DNA of 64,000 nucleotides. It comes from Synaphobranchus kaupii (lineage: Eukaryota > Chordata > Actinopteri > Anguilliformes > Synaphobranchidae). The translations under genes and the position numbers were made by a program. A model generated the notes under the pieces. That model saw only the letters and a program-made list of their open reading frames with translations. It made no database searches and was not told where the DNA came from. Where the stretch lies: the NCBI GenBank assembly GCA_029718625.1, contig CM056395.1, positions 25,066,076 to 25,130,075 of the forward strand, in the 5' to 3' direction. Every line of letters begins with the position of its first letter. The stretch's first letter is position 1. This document shows positions 1 through 12,333 of this stretch, in pieces.

Positions 1-2829
1 GTATTGATGTTTTACACTTTTCTATCATTTATGAAAATTTACCAAAAGAGATTTTGGTACTTTATAATAATTTTATACAGCAGCAAAATCTGAGTAGCAA
101 AAGTTGCTACATAGACAGTCTATGTTATGCTTCCACTAACACAGAATAATTTCAGTGGTTTTAGGTGGATCTTTTCAGTTTTAAGCCAAAGTTTGTCAAA
201 AGCCATTACATTTCTCCTGTACAGTGATTTGGCTTTATAAAAAACATTTCTGTAGGACTAGTTTGAAAGTTGCATTGGTGTTTATCTTGCCTTAAGCAAT
301 GAAGATATTTGTCGGGTATTGCCTACTGTCGGAACAGACAGTTTGCATTTTTAATTCCAACACAGACTCTCTTCTAGCCTGCTAAACCATCAAAACAAAA
401 CAATATCAGTCATTCTCTTTTGTAGGAAGGAATATAAATAAAAAAAATGACAATAACCAGAACTAATCCTGATTTTTTAGCTATATCCATGAAATGAAAT
501 CCCCACACACCCACTTATTTCCATTTTCATGCACAGCTGTCCCAAAATGACCAACTTGGCAAAATGGAAAATTTACTTTCAAGTCATAACTTGCATTTGC
601 GAACTGTGAAGTGCAACTGGACATCATAATGACGCTCATTTAATCTCACCTCGGTTACATCTGCGCAGTCTTGAGCGTTCTGAACCTCGTATCACTTAGA
701 AACCGCAGTTCCCTCACCAAGGTTCCTCGCAGTGGCAAAAAGCTGTCAATCAGGACAAACAGCGGGGTCAAGTGGGGTCACCTCTCTGGAGACGTGAAGC
801 ATGGCGGTATTTCGCTGATCTCCTGACAGGACTCTGGCAGACGACTTCAGCGGGAGGGACTGAGCGGATTGTCTTCCCGAGGGATACGCATTGTGTCAAG
901 GAAAGACAACGGGAATGGCAGCACTTCCAAGAGTAAAGCGTGGAATTCTGGAAGGGCCGTTTGTCTTACTGGACGAGAGTGCGGTAGAGGGCTAAGGGAA
1001 CGGGACACCGGTCCGGACGGTTGCCAGATTGAGCTTGTGTTCTTCTCCTTGAGGCACTTGCTTTCCCCCCGAATAGGCTATATCCTGAAATAATAGTGGT
1101 AATTTGGAAGAGAAAAAAGAGAAAAAATATATAACGGTTTTGGACACCTTGAATATGGTCAGCTAGTAAACAAGCGTGTTTCCATTCACATAACCAATGA
1201 GATCACTGCATCTCGCTGAGCTGCCAGCTCGTTGAGGCTGCCTGATTTGTAGTTCACCTGAGGGAAATGTATGTTGTCCAGGTGCTGGTTGTTCACAGTT
1301 ATAACAAAAAAATAATCAATAAGTGACACCGAGGACCAGAATTGAATCGTGTGGTTTGCCTTAGTGTCCAGCGGGGCGGGGGAGTTCAGCCCATAGAGCT
1401 CCCGTATTCAAGAACATCTCTTCTACTCTAGCGTCTATGTATTCTATGGTTGTGCACCTCAGCTTGTAGACTGAAGCAATGGCTGCCGAGGACATTGGTC
1501 TTCTTTGCATTTAACTCAACAAATCAGATCATTTGGGTCATTTCACTCAACCAATCAGATCCTTTGGGTGTGTCCAGTGATAAGCCGATGAGACTGATAT
1601 TAGAGAGAACTGGAATCAAGGTTCCAAACGTGAATATGAAATAGTATTACAGTATAACGTCCTCTTGGCCATGATCCATTTTCTGTTTGACAGTATCACA
1701 TTTCAGAGAATCTATTTAATTCATGAAAGGTTTGTGCTCTGACTGACTCTTCAAGCATTGTTGTGTTGGATCAGTAAGGTGCTATATGGTGAGCAGTAAA
1801 TTCAGATTATTATTATTATTATTATGAGCTTTTAACGTTTCCTTGCGAAGTAGATAGTCACATTTAGTTCACATTTAGAAAAACAAACAAATGTTAATTT
1901 GCCATTGTTGTATATTCTCCTATTCTATAAGCATAGAATTGAAAGGGCTGAGAGCTATAGAAGTAAACCTGTTACTGTTAGCCTGGTTTTGCTATATTTA
2001 ACTTTAAGGTGACTGAGGGGAACACGGATCAAACACTGGTGTTAATGTGCTCTGTTACAGATTTACATTTAGTGAATTTCAGATTTACATTTAATATTCA
2101 GTACATCTAGTATGCTTGTGATTTAGCTCTAGAATTCCTTTCGGCGAGATGTTTAAGTGCCGAGTTGTGATGTATTTATAACTGCTAAGATGAAAGTATT
2201 TATGCAAAGTATTTTATCTAGATCTACCAGTGCATAGAAACCATTGCCACTTTTCATTGCTTGTATTTGTTTATTTATATATTTATATTCATATGTAAAA
2301 ATGAAATATTGCTTTACTATGTGCTACATTCGTTCTTAAAAGCTACTGATAAACCATTTAATTGATTAATTTATTCTCCTCTCTACAAGCCCAGCGGCCC
2401 AAGGACTGCTTACCCCATGTAAACCAAAGATATTTGTGTATATTATTTATGCAATTATAGTACAACTGAGATCCCATCCTACATGTTCTTAAAATAAGGC
2501 AGGATGTGGCTGGAACGTAGCTTTGAAAAAAAGAGCCTGTAGGGCTTTCATTATAGGAAGAGTAATGAATCAGGTACTGTATGTTTAAGTAAGGAGCCAG
2601 AGAGAGAGAGAGCTCTGCATCTTCAGTTTCCATTAAGCCTGGCCTACCTGCTATTGTCTCGTTTTACTCATCGCCAAGTTTAAAAAGTGTCGTTTCAGCC
2701 GGTGCAAAGTCAGACTTTAGGGATACTACTCATGATACTACTCATGATATTATGTAACTTACCAAATGATTATGAGTGCTGTACAGTGCCGTAAAGTCTT
2801 AGCAGAAAAAAATTTCATTCATTCAACTA
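1..2829. other. Non-coding stretch without a recognisable gene
   Basis: No open frame here has coding character or a family I recognise. The stretch is AT-rich apart from a more GC/CpG-containing block at about 600-1060, which is repeat-free and could be a regulatory element or an untranslated exon; nothing in the sequence decides this. A short (ATT)n microsatellite lies at 1806-1825. Confidence 0.5.
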
Positions 2830-3379
2830 CACTGCCTGGCCAAAAAAAAAGTCGCCGTTGCACCCATCATGCATTGTGCCCACTGTACAAGCCTCTGGAG
2901 GCAGTGTTATGATCTGGGGTTGCTTCAATTGGTCAGGTCTAGGCTCAGCAACGTTATGCAGCAATACAATTAAGTCAGCTGAGTACCTGAATGTACTGAA
3001 TGACCAGGTTATCCCATCAATTGGCATATTCCAGGACGACATTGCCAAGATTCATCCAGCTCAAATTGTGAAAGAGTGGTTCAGGGAGCATGAGGAATCA
3101 TTTTCACACATGAATTGGCCACCAGAGTCCTGACTCCTGACCTTAACCGCATTGAAAGTCTTTGGGATGTGCTGGAGAAGACTTTACGGAGTGGTTCGAC
3201 TCTCCCGTCGTCAATACAAGATCTCGGCCAAAAATTTATGCAACTCTGGACGGAAATAAATGTTGTGACATTGCATAAGGTTGTCCAAACAATGCCGCGA
3301 CAAATGCGCGCTGTAATCAAAGCCTAAGGCGGTCCAACAAAATATTAGAGTGTGCGACTTTTTTTTTGGCCAGGCAGCG
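2830..3379 (+). mobile_element. Tc1/mariner-type DNA transposon remnant, internally deleted
   Basis: The 26-bp ends are inverted repeats with one mismatch: the left end reads CACTGCCTGGCC then nine A and GTCGC (2830-2855), and the right end is its complement (3354-3379). TA dinucleotides flank both ends (2828-2829 and 3380-3381), as expected for Tc1/mariner insertion. The interior, about 500 bp, codes only for the C-terminal half of a Tc1-like transposase, so the 5' half of the original element has been deleted. It cannot move on its own. Confidence 0.85.
2858..3327 (+). pseudogene. Tc1-like transposase, C-terminal half, frameshifted
   Basis: Translation gives hallmark Tc1 transposase blocks in order. 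[10 protein letters not shown] comes near the start. [11 protein letters not shown] is the region of the second catalytic Asp. Then comes WPPES, followed after a frame change by PDLNRIESLW, whose Glu is the last DDE residue. The frame breaks near 3125-3135: one frame hits a stop just after WPPES and the motif continues in another frame to 3327. The N-terminal DNA-binding region and first catalytic Asp are missing. The family normally has about 340 residues; roughly 155 remain. This is a dead copy of a cut-and-paste transposase. Family assignment rests on motif recognition. Confidence 0.85.
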
Positions 3380-3381
3380 TA

Positions 3382-3875
3382 TATGCTGTGTGTATCCTAC
3401 TATGTAATTACATCCTCTCAAGGTTCTCCCTAAAGAATGATGTGGTGCGCCACTCTGTTCCCTCCCTTGCACCTCCGGTGTGACAAAAATAGTAGTGTCA
3501 CGCGTATCTTGTTGCCGTTGTACTTGTACTTACTACTTACTGGCAGTCACGGGAGAGACAAACCACGGAAGCAGCAACGGGCGTCTAGTAAAGTATCCCT
3601 GCTTACTATGTCAAGGCCTTTCCTTCGGTACGGGACTTTCGGTTTCGCACGCGCGGCGAACCGAACAATTACGGTCTTTGATTTAATGCAGGTGCGGAAC
3701 TTTTTTCTTTTGTAAGAAACTCAAAAAGTTAATTACTTCAAAAAGGCTTCTTCCTCCCTGGTGACTTGGTATTACTGTACCTTATTTTGTTCGGAAATAA
3801 ATTATGGCCAGTTAGCCACTGTTTACATTTTCGTAATAGATGAATGGCAATTGCATATTTCGCATTTAATTTATT
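3382..3875. other. Non-coding stretch, possibly interior of a hAT-like element
   Basis: There is no convincing gene. CpG-containing segments (about 3600-3680) include CGGTACGGG and GAACCGAAC motifs that resemble those in the hAT-like end just downstream. The stretch may therefore be the interior of the same old transposon, but I could not find the other terminal repeat. Confidence 0.3.
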
Positions 3876-3879
3876 TCTG

Positions 3880-3955
3880 CTGTACAAAAACATGCACCGA
3901 ACCGTGAAGTCAAAACTGAGGTACGTAACGAACCAATATTTTTGTGTACCGTTAC
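3880..3955 (-). mobile_element. hAT-like transposon end (remnant)
   Basis: Read on the minus strand, the block contains GTAACGGTACACAAAAAT, then GGTTCGTTACGTACCTC, then TCACGGTTCGGTGCA. This matches from memory the end of a very common fish hAT family. Only one end is clear, and the outermost terminal bases are degraded. Superfamily assignment is by recollection of the motif order. Confidence 0.45.
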
Positions 3956-5554
3956 TCTCCTACTGGGTAGACTAGCCATTCAGCCCACTCCGGACTTTTC
4001 ACATATTTCATGATATTTTTTCAAGTAGTTTTTGAAATGTTTATGAATTAAATCATAAACCTTGAAACGAGAGATTAATCTTTCACTTTCAACATGTATT
4101 TTAATTTTTTTGGAGTTTATTATCATAAATACATAGATTTTTTGTAGTCCTTTTTTTATCATCTGCTCAGAGAAAGTAAAATTGTTGAAGATTACTTTGC
4201 CTAAATGCCATGATTTGTGCTTCTTAACCCTCGTTGTCTGAAGGCTTTTTTTGTGTGTTCTTAAGGGACCAGAATGCAGGAAATGACTTTAAGATGATAA
4301 GAAAATACAAATACAAAAGCTCCACTGCACCCCCCTCTATAACCACCCCCTTTGCTCACGTGCCCGCTTCACAGGCATGAGGGCCTGAGCACCACTCTGT
4401 TAAAAAGTTCTGAGGAGAACCCTATTCTCTTATAGAATATCTTTCCTTGCTGCCATTTCTATTAGCTGACTACAGTTACCTGGGGGACAGACTGGCATAA
4501 TTGGATGTTGGCAGCAATTTGGGTACACTGTGGAAGATAATAGCCAATGTTTTGTGACACTAAATAAATATCCAGCCCATCCTAAGAGCTTTGTGAAATA
4601 AGCTGGCGTGTAATATTTTAATTAACGACACATCTGATCTTGGCACTGGCTACTCCCTCTTTAACTAAACGCATGAAAGGTGACTTTAGGATGGTTGATG
4701 TGAATTTGTCTTCTTGCGGTTTCCATTATAAATGATCAATAGCACTTAAATACACCCTATCTTAATCAATATGATGGAATCATATTTTTTTTTTCATTTT
4801 GAAATGATGTATTTCCAACCCTCTGATTCATGACTTTGGGGAATTAGTTTAATGCAATGCACATTAACATTTATATAGCCAGATAACTGCCAGCTAAAAC
4901 CAGTAATGTAGAGCTTTAGAAGATTACTTGTGACATTCTTATATGACACCATAAAGAATATAAGCTTGGTAAGTGATTTTACACAACCGGGTCTTTAATC
5001 TCTAATGTCCGTGACATGGGAACATGTGACATTCGTTTTTAAAAGTTGTATGTGATAATTATAACCTGTTCAAAGGTCATAACCAAAGCCATTAAGGCGT
5101 ATTTCTGATTTTTCGCTGCCTAGAGTGTTTCACAAGAACAGAAATATGTTACATTAGATATAATAGTTAGCCTTCATAAATCAATTTAAAAAATTGTTTT
5201 TACTATATTTGACATCCAACTTTTTATCAAATAAGAAAAAAAATGTCTAAGAGAGATCATTTTGCACATACTTATTCAGGTTAAATCCAGACATTAGTTA
5301 TTACAGAGTAACTTGAGAAAAGCTGGTATTTAAGTATGACCTGTATTAAATAAATAGAGAAAGATAAATGGTCAAAGTCCAAAAATAAACTTGGATTTAA
5401 TTTAACTTTAAAATTAAAAGCAAGAATTTTCATTCATTTCTTTACAAACACAGTTTGGTAAAGTACAGCAATCACTAATCGTAGCATGCCAAACAATTGA
5501 ATGCAGGCCATAGAGGATCTCGTGAATGAGTAAAAAGCTGCAGTGTATTTTAAT
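3956..5554. other. AT-rich non-coding stretch
   Basis: I see no gene, RNA gene or clear transposon between the hAT-like remnant and the solo LTR. Short open frames here are AT-rich and look like chance. Confidence 0.5.
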
Positions 5555-5930
5555 AAACATGTAAGGGGCGTGACGTGTGAGGTGGGAGGAGCCAAACGCA
5601 GCAAGGGGATTCATTAAGCCCTTAGGCCACTAAGGCGGGATACCCGCAGATAAGGGAGGAGACAAGACAAGGAACAACGAACACCATTACAGACGCTACT
5701 AACCGGCTTACTGTCACACGCCAAGTAGAGCGCAAGGACAGGGACCTGAACAGCCAGAAATAAATACGCGCCCTGTCTCGGTAACGAGACAAATCAGAAC
5801 GGGCGAGTAGCGTAAAGGCACAAACAAATAAACAGTCAACAAATAAAGAATAATAAGATTTAATAAGAGGAGGCGAAAGAACAGATATAACGTTACGTGG
5901 CTAATTCCATAAGCTAGCACTAACAGTCAT

Positions 5931-6900
5931 ATGCAGAACCTAAAGGAGGGTAAACGCCCGATCTCCCAGGGGGAAGAAACATTTTACAGGCGAGCCGACG
6001 GAGAACCGCAGTCCCATAACCTTACCAGCAAAATGACCAAGCTTAAAATAGAGCCACGCCCTAACCTCTCAGTAAGGAGATGTAACGAGGCAAAGGAACA
6101 GATAATTAATGTTCCAAGGCATAGTTTGAGGCTCGCAGTCACACGCAAACATGTCTACAACATCGCCCGGTCTCCCTATGAGACAAATTGCACCAAAGGG
6201 CGAACAGAACTACAGTTCTGAACAGAATCGCCCAAATCTCCATACCCGGAGAAAAAGCACAAAAGACGAATGGACAGCTGCACCGAAACTATTGGCTATT
6301 TGACTAAAACAAGCACAAACACAAATACAAGCCCTGCCTCTCAATAAGGGGAAATGTAACGAGGCGAACAGGAACAGAGATTTAACGTTCCACGGTTAGT
6401 TTAATAAGTAGCAGTCTAATGCAGAAAACAAGAGGTAAACACCCGATCTCCCAGGAGGGAGAAACATTTTACAGGTGAGCCGACGGAGCACCGTCGTCCC
6501 ATAACTTTCCTATCCAAATAGACTAACGCAAACTTAATATAAAACAACCGCCCTAGCCTCTCAGTAAAAGAATGTAACGAAGCGAAGGAACAGAGAGCTA
6601 AAGTTACCATGCTAAGCGCAGTCACACAAACATGTCCACAACCTCGCCCAAACTCCACACAAGGAGAAACACACCCGGAAAACGAACAGAACAATAGTTC
6701 CGAGACAAAATCGTCCCGTAGGTAAAAAGGACGGAGGACAGCTGCAACAAAGACCAACGCAAAATAGCACGACAGCCTCTCAATATAAATAAAAACCCTG
6801 ACTCACAACAAAGGGGAACGTAGTCCACGAGAAGGAGACCAAACAGGGAAATACGTACCAAAGCTACTTACTGGCTCACAGTAACACGGAATTGAGTAGA
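5931..6900. repeat. Internal ~486-bp tandem duplication inside the solo LTR
   Basis: Landmarks recur at about 486-490 bp spacing. CCCGATCTCCCAGG lies near 5958 and again near 6450. ACATTTTACAGG and GAGCCGACGGAG follow each copy, and CCTCTCAGTAA follows later in both. The copies have diverged considerably, so the duplication is older than the insertion or has mutated since. Confidence 0.7.
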
Positions 6901-7330
6901 AGCAAAACACCAGGTCTCTCAGTAAGAAAACCAAATAACAGGCGAAGGGGAACCAAGAACAGCTACTCTACACTTCCACAAGCTAAGCAACCTAGCAGAA
7001 GCGAAACGCCCGATCTCCCTATGGGAAGACATGTGCCGAAGGGCGAACAGAACTACTGTTCCCAACAGAATCGCCCAAAACTCCATACACAGAGAAAAAG
7101 CACTAAAAAGGCAAAATAGAGCAGAGATTTACAGTCCAAACTTCTACGAGATAATCAACTACCAAGCCAGCAAGAAATAAGCCCTGCCTCTCTAAAGAGA
7201 CGTTAAAAATAGGCGAGTAGCCAAAATGGTACGAGAACTCACAGCCAACAAAAACACCACAGTACAAAACAATGAACAATTAACAATTAATGAACAATTA
7301 ATGTCGAAGCCCCGAACGAAGGAAACGGTA

Positions 7331-7340
7331 GGCTTATATA
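7331..7340 (-). promoter_or_regulatory. TATA box of the minus-strand solo LTR
   Basis: The minus strand reads TATATAAGCC at this position. The expected start of transcription would be 25-30 bases downstream on that strand, near 7302-7310. The position, about 150 bp inside the LTR terminus, fits a retrotransposon U3 promoter. Confidence 0.5.
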
Positions 7341-7494
7341 ACTCTCAGGTGACTACGCACAGATGACAACGCTTAACAGAAGCTCCCCCAACTCAGCAGG
7401 GCGGAGCAAGCATCTACCAAAAGGGCAGCGCCCTCGCGTGGCCACCGAGGAAAACGACCGCATAGGGAAGCAGGGTCAAAACCATGACAAAACA

Positions 7495-8223
7495 TTTCTG
7501 TTTCCAAAAAGGTATCCAAAATCCCTAGTTTTGTGTTCTAACTGCCAATGTAAAATTGCAAAATTTGCACTTCATAGCCAGTGGTGATATGGCGTAGCTA
7601 ATTATTCATTTTTTAATTTTCCTGGGTTTGGTTAATATTTTTGGGGTGAGCATGCTTTATTGTATTAATGGGGAAAAATTGTAAAAACATTGAAGTTGAG
7701 CATTAAAATCTCATCAGTTGGTCATTTAAGCATTAAAGAATGTACACTTTTTTTTTTTAATAGTGTAGCATTTGGGGGTTGAAAATACCTATTATGGCTA
7801 AATACACACTGAACTTCCCTAACTGTAGAACAGGCATTTAGCTACCAAGCTTTTCATGACTTTTAAGGCAATCTCCTCCCAGTGCACAATCAATGGCAAC
7901 TATCAATGGCAGGTGATTTCTATGTTCTACCCGATTTGGAGAAGAGGGGGGGTGGGGTGTGATTTCCCAGCAGGCCATGGGTGAAAAAAGCAGACATTTT
8001 GTATTGACATTAAGAGTTTCTTCCTCCTGCCAGTGACGCCCTTTGCGCAGTGAGAAGTTATTGTCTGAAGTGACACCGAGAGTGGGAAAGTTACTGTGTG
8101 TTGGAGAAGGACTTGTCATGACGTGTGTCAAGCAAGAGTAGGCCTACACTGGTGCACGTGCGCGAGATCCCCTGCTTCATGGGCTCTAAGCCAGAGCGGC
8201 AGGTACCTGTGCTGTACACACAC
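7495..8223. other. Non-coding stretch, no gene seen
   Basis: The sequence is unique and mixed in composition. Open frames on either strand carry no recognisable domain. Confidence 0.45.
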
Positions 8224-8506
8224 ACTGTACAAAACCAAATCTCAACAAGCATTTGTATCTTATCTTTACACTTTACAATCTTATTTCTGTTACTTTTTTT
8301 GCTAAATAAGACAAAAACATTGCCAGTTGGGTGAGATAGTTTTACTCATTTCAACATTTGCCAGTGGGGTGAGATCATTTCACCTGTCAAGCAAAAAGTA
8401 ACTAAAAAAAGCTAATATTTTTCTGTGTAGAGAAAAAAAAAGATTTTAAGTCTCATTACAAGACTAAAACACTTGTTAAGATGGACATTTTGTTCTGCAC
8501 AGGTGG
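8224..8506. mobile_element. Short non-autonomous DNA element, copy A (shared with 59047-59254)
   Basis: This block matches a second block near 59.05-59.25 kb through several shared stretches. They are AAATCTCAACAAGCATTT-like, TTTTTTGCTAAATAAGACA, GCCAGTGGGGTGAGATCATT, and CACCTGTCAAGCAAAAA. The order and orientation are the same in both. No coding capacity is present. Copy B ends in a short CACTTTTTGCAGTG-like inverted terminus, suggesting a MITE; in copy A the ends are eroded. Confidence 0.6.
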
Positions 8507-9540
8507 TGTGAAACAGCCGCGCAGTGCATGTGTTTACACCGGCCCCGTTTGCTTCCCAGCACACTGTCTAACGGGCTGCGTTTGTGTTTCCTTGTATTTG
8601 ATTAAGCCTTGACAAGTCACACACATGAAATTCTGGAGAGAAAAAAAAAGAACAATCTGTGTTCATGTTTGCTGTTGCGTTTGCAACTTATCACAACAGC
8701 ACCGAGGAGATGCTGCGGTAACCATGGCGATGGCATTCCGAGAGGCGCATTTTTCCTTTTCCGTTATTTTTAAAATGATTCTGTGGAGAGGAGGAGGGTC
8801 CTTGTATTTCTGTCCATTTACAATGGGCTTCACCATTGTCCATACTTCTAACATTGGATTCTCCTGCAAGGCGCCCATTAACCCCTCCTCCCCCCCCCCC
8901 CCCCCCACCACCCCCCCTCACCCAGGCACGTGTTAGCTTTCCTGCTCTTTGGGATTTAACAAACCCCTCCACAAGAAATAGCAATAATTTTTATTTTGCC
9001 TTACTCAGTTAGAATAGCCCCCCCTCCCCTCACCAAAATATATATATTGTGATTCAGCAAGCAAATCACTGCCTTTCAGTGCTATGGATATTATTACATT
9101 TAAATATAAATAAATGCAAAGTTGTTCAGCCTTTCCGACATTTTCCTGAATTCAATATAATGTATTTGCATAACCAGAAAGGTACGCAAGGTGTTTTTCT
9201 CCAACTGATTAGATGTTCGACACTTATTGATGCAGCTCACCCATATTACCAACTCATCAGCTGTAGTAATAATAATAATAAACAAGTGTCTCATCTGCTT
9301 GATTCATTTTGTAAATTAATTGTGTAAATAAAATAGACTAAGTGCAAAAAAGTGGGAAAACTGCATTCATAAAATCTGTGAATTTTTATCCACAATCAAA
9401 AACTGCCATTTTAATGTTATGGAGATTATCAGGGGAGAACAAGAACTAAATTGACCAGGCTGAGAGCAATCTCCCGCATGTCCATCTTACAACATGTGAA
9501 TTCACGTCTATCAGCATTTCTGTTGTGCTCTTTCAAAATC
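8507..9540. other. Non-coding stretch flanking the poly-C tract
   Basis: There is no gene. The segment 8690-8880 is moderately conserved-looking unique sequence, but nothing identifies it. A (TAA)n run lies near 9267-9281. Confidence 0.4.
8884..8918. repeat. Poly-C tract
   Basis: An almost pure C run of about 23 is followed by more C-rich sequence ending in CCCCCCC. Such a tract is prone to length variation and can form G-quadruplex or i-motif structures. Confidence 0.9.
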
Positions 9541-10090
9541 ACACTGTACCCTCCACAAAATCGCCCTGTACCCTGCACAAAATCGCCCTGTACCCTGCAC
9601 AAAATCGCCCTGTACCCTGCACAAAATCGCCCTGTACCCTGCACAAAATCGCCCTGTACCCTCCACAAAATCACACTGTACCCTCCACAAAATCACACTG
9701 TACCCTGCACAAAATCACACTGTACCCTCCACAAAATCACACTGTACCCTCCACAAAATCACACTGTACCCTGCACAAAATCACACTGTACCCTCCACAA
9801 AATCACACTGTACCCTGCACAAAATCACACTGTACCCTCCACAAAATTGCCCTGTACCCTGCACAAAATCGCCCTGTACCCTCCACAAAATCACACTGTA
9901 CCCTCCACAAAATCACACTCTACCCTCCACAAAATCACACTGTACCCTCCACAAAATCACACTGTACCCTCCACAAAATCACACTGTACCCTGCACAAAA
10001 TCACACTGTACCCTCCACAAAATCACACTGTACCCTCCACAAAATCACACTGTACCCTCCACAAAATCACACTGTACCCTCCACAAAATC
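9541..10090. repeat. 22-bp minisatellite, 25 units
   Basis: The array of 550 bp is exactly 25 units of 22 bp. Each unit is built around CTGTACCCT(C/G)CACAAAAT. The units fall into two variants: those starting CGCC and those starting ACAC just before CTGTACCC. The CGCC type is clustered at the left (9563-9660) with another pair near 9847-9890; the ACAC type fills most of the rest. Because 22 is not a multiple of 3 and the unit has no stop in any phase, long open frames cross the array in more than one frame and on both strands. They are not evidence of a gene. Confidence 0.95.
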
Positions 10091-11379
10091 AAGTAGGGGA
10101 AAAGTAAGTTCCTTTTCCTTATTTATTTTCTGCCACAATGATATGAAAGTGAAAAGTCTTGTCCTTCAGTATTTTTAGCTGCTTATTAAATATCTGCCGT
10201 TCCTGGTTTCCCACACTGGTACAGGAGGGAACTGGGGGAAGTGCAGCGCAGTAATATAATGATGCCATATAAATCCAGTGGTAAATAAACGCCATTTTAC
10301 AGCTAATTTACGTGCATAAACATTATTTTATTATGCGCAGCAAGCCCTGAAAAAAAAAAAGACCAAAAGGTCAGAATATTTTCTGTTTAGTTTTTTTGTG
10401 CCTTCGGTACACACTTAGCCCATGTGACACTCAGCTCTGCTATACGCTGTCATTTTTAATGGGCATACTTTGGCCGTGCTTCGCTGACAGAAATAGCATG
10501 TTCGTTGTTCGCTTGCAGCCGCAACGCGTCCATTGTTGCCACGTCTTGAGGAGCACTTACACTCGAAATTCTTTAACACTTTACTCAAACTACAAAGCCA
10601 ACATTACACTGCGATAACATCTGTCCTAACTGGTCATGACAGCGTATTGTAGCTGGCAATAGACGTCAATGCACTGACATAATGTTTACAACAATCAATT
10701 TGTAACAGCTATGTTATTCTGCTTTGTAAAATTTTGCTTCATGCATTTTGACAGGGATATGAAGCCAAATTGTAATATGTTGCAATATGCCATCATGACT
10801 GCTCATGCTTATGTCATGATTATGGTAGCATGATATAGGCGTTATGGCACATACACAGTGTTAAATCTACTCTTACAGAGAACCTATTGGACTCATATGC
10901 ACTCTGTTAAGAGTTGTCTCTATACCCCTCATCATAGTCACCTGGGATTGGTCACTGTTGTCACTTCTGCAGGTTCCCACCACCTTAAAGGGACATTTCA
11001 CCTTTGCGTGACATAAGTCATTTTGTGGAGCCTACCCCATTATGTTTGCATAGCGTGAATACTAGCAACATCAGCTGTCCCTGCTGACCGTTAACGGCAT
11101 CCCCGGTAGTCCCCGGTTGCCAGGCTCCCCACTCACTCACATTCATTTTTGGGGCCTCACCAAAATTAATCGTTTTTAAAAAGCACAAACTAACTACGGT
11201 GGATAATACATCGATGAAAGAGGGCACGATTAGCTACCAGCATTAATACGGATGGTTTGGGGGGTAACGGCTGCAGTCTGGTCTGGGGGCTTCACTCTCA
11301 GCTATTTGATAAGCTCTGAACTTCTAAGTCACTCAGCCTCAAAGCTTCCATTATATTTCACTTCCCACAGTGTGGCGCA
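10091..11379. other. Non-coding stretch
   Basis: No gene was found. At about 10985 the sequence TTAAAGGGACATTTCACC looks like the end of a T2/Kolobok-type MITE, but I could not find a matching inverted end nearby, so it is not annotated separately. Confidence 0.4.
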
Positions 11380-11401
11380 CATATATATATATATATATAT
11401 A
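11380..11401. repeat. (AT)n microsatellite
   Basis: Eleven uninterrupted AT dinucleotides. Confidence 0.95.
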
Positions 11402-11892
11402 TTACATACAGTATATAGTACAATGTAATATATTCAGTAACACCGTTCAGTAAAGTGTGTTTGGTGAGGCAGCTCATGTGGAGGACCTTTATACGGTGTA
11501 TATTGTCAAACAGGTGACTTAATTCCACTCAGTTTGCATTTGCTATAATCCAATAACCAACAGAAAGCAATGAGACACTTTATTCTCCCGGATTGTGTCT
11601 GATACGGTTCTAGACCCACATTGCGACCAGTGAAATGGAGAAAATCTTCACACACTGATATGGTGAAAATAGCTGTTATTATCCAAAAAGTTCCCTGCGC
11701 AGTGCATTGGCAATCCAATCTTTTTTAAGTGGAAGAAGATAGCTCCTCTAAAGAGCTGTACGCGTACACTGAGGTAACACACATTGGAGGATAGAAACAA
11801 ACTTCAGAGAAAAGAAACAAAGCTGTTATTCCTTATCTCCAAAGCACACATTTAATTACAAAATGGACATTATAATGGATGTGTGACCCCTT

Positions 11893-11994
11893 GGTGCTGT
11901 AGTATATTTGGTGCTGTAGTATATTTGGTGCTGTAGTATATTTGGTGCTGTAGTGTATTTGGTGCTGTAGTATATTTGGTGCTGTAGTGTATTT
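11893..11994. repeat. 17-bp tandem repeat, six units
   Basis: Units of GGTGCTGTAGTATATTT repeat six times, with A-to-G changes in some copies. The low divergence suggests a recent array. Confidence 0.95.
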
Positions 11995-12333
11995 TGTTTC
12001 TATCATGTATAAATTTAGGGGCCTAGGTTTGGGGGGGAGGACATGATTGTGAAACTGTACACTGTGCACGTGTCCTCTACTTGGCACAAGCTCTCCAGTG
12101 GCGCTGTCTAAAGAGTAAGCCTCTCGGCCTGCCTCTGCGGCCCTCATACAGACTGCGATTGGCAGGGACAACAGCCAATCACAAATGTACTGGTGTTGAC
12201 TGTTAAACAAGACTCCGCCCTTCGGAATTAGAATGCCCCCCCTTCTTTCCTGGTCTTTTGAAGAGATGGGCAATGACCCTAACCCCCCCCCATTACCCAC
12301 TCCCCACCCCTCCCTACAACACAAACTGTGAAA

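Larger units (their letters stand above)
5560..7489 (-). mobile_element. Solo LTR (about 1.93 kb), minus orientation
   Basis: The element is bounded by TGTAAGGGGCG at the plus-strand left end and CATGACA at the right (TG...CA ends). It is flanked by a perfect 5-bp duplication AAACA at 5555-5559 and 7490-7494. Read on the minus strand it begins TGTCATGG and has a TATA box (TATATAAG, 7333-7340) about 150 bp in. It ends CCCCTTACA, which is the layout of an LTR with a short U3 and a very long R-U5. No gag or pol frame is present, so it is most simply a solo LTR left by recombination between two LTRs. Inside, a block of about 486 bp starting near 5931 is repeated from near 6417. A third partial similarity lies at about 6990-7125. 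Superfamily is unknown; the 5-bp duplication fits Ty3/gypsy or BEL. Confidence 0.75.

Noticed and set aside
9541..10090. CRISPR-like array
   Set aside because: Units are contiguous without spacers and the DNA is from a vertebrate; this is a minisatellite. The same holds for the 17-, 25-, 34-, 37-, 41- and 62-bp arrays.
9451..10178. Long open frames (over 200 codons) with His/Pro/Thr-rich repeats
   Set aside because: They are created by the 22-bp stop-free minisatellite and exist in several frames and on both strands.
10985..11330. T2/Kolobok MITE starting TTAAAGGGACATTTC
   Set aside because: Only one end seen; no inverse partner with TTAA found nearby.
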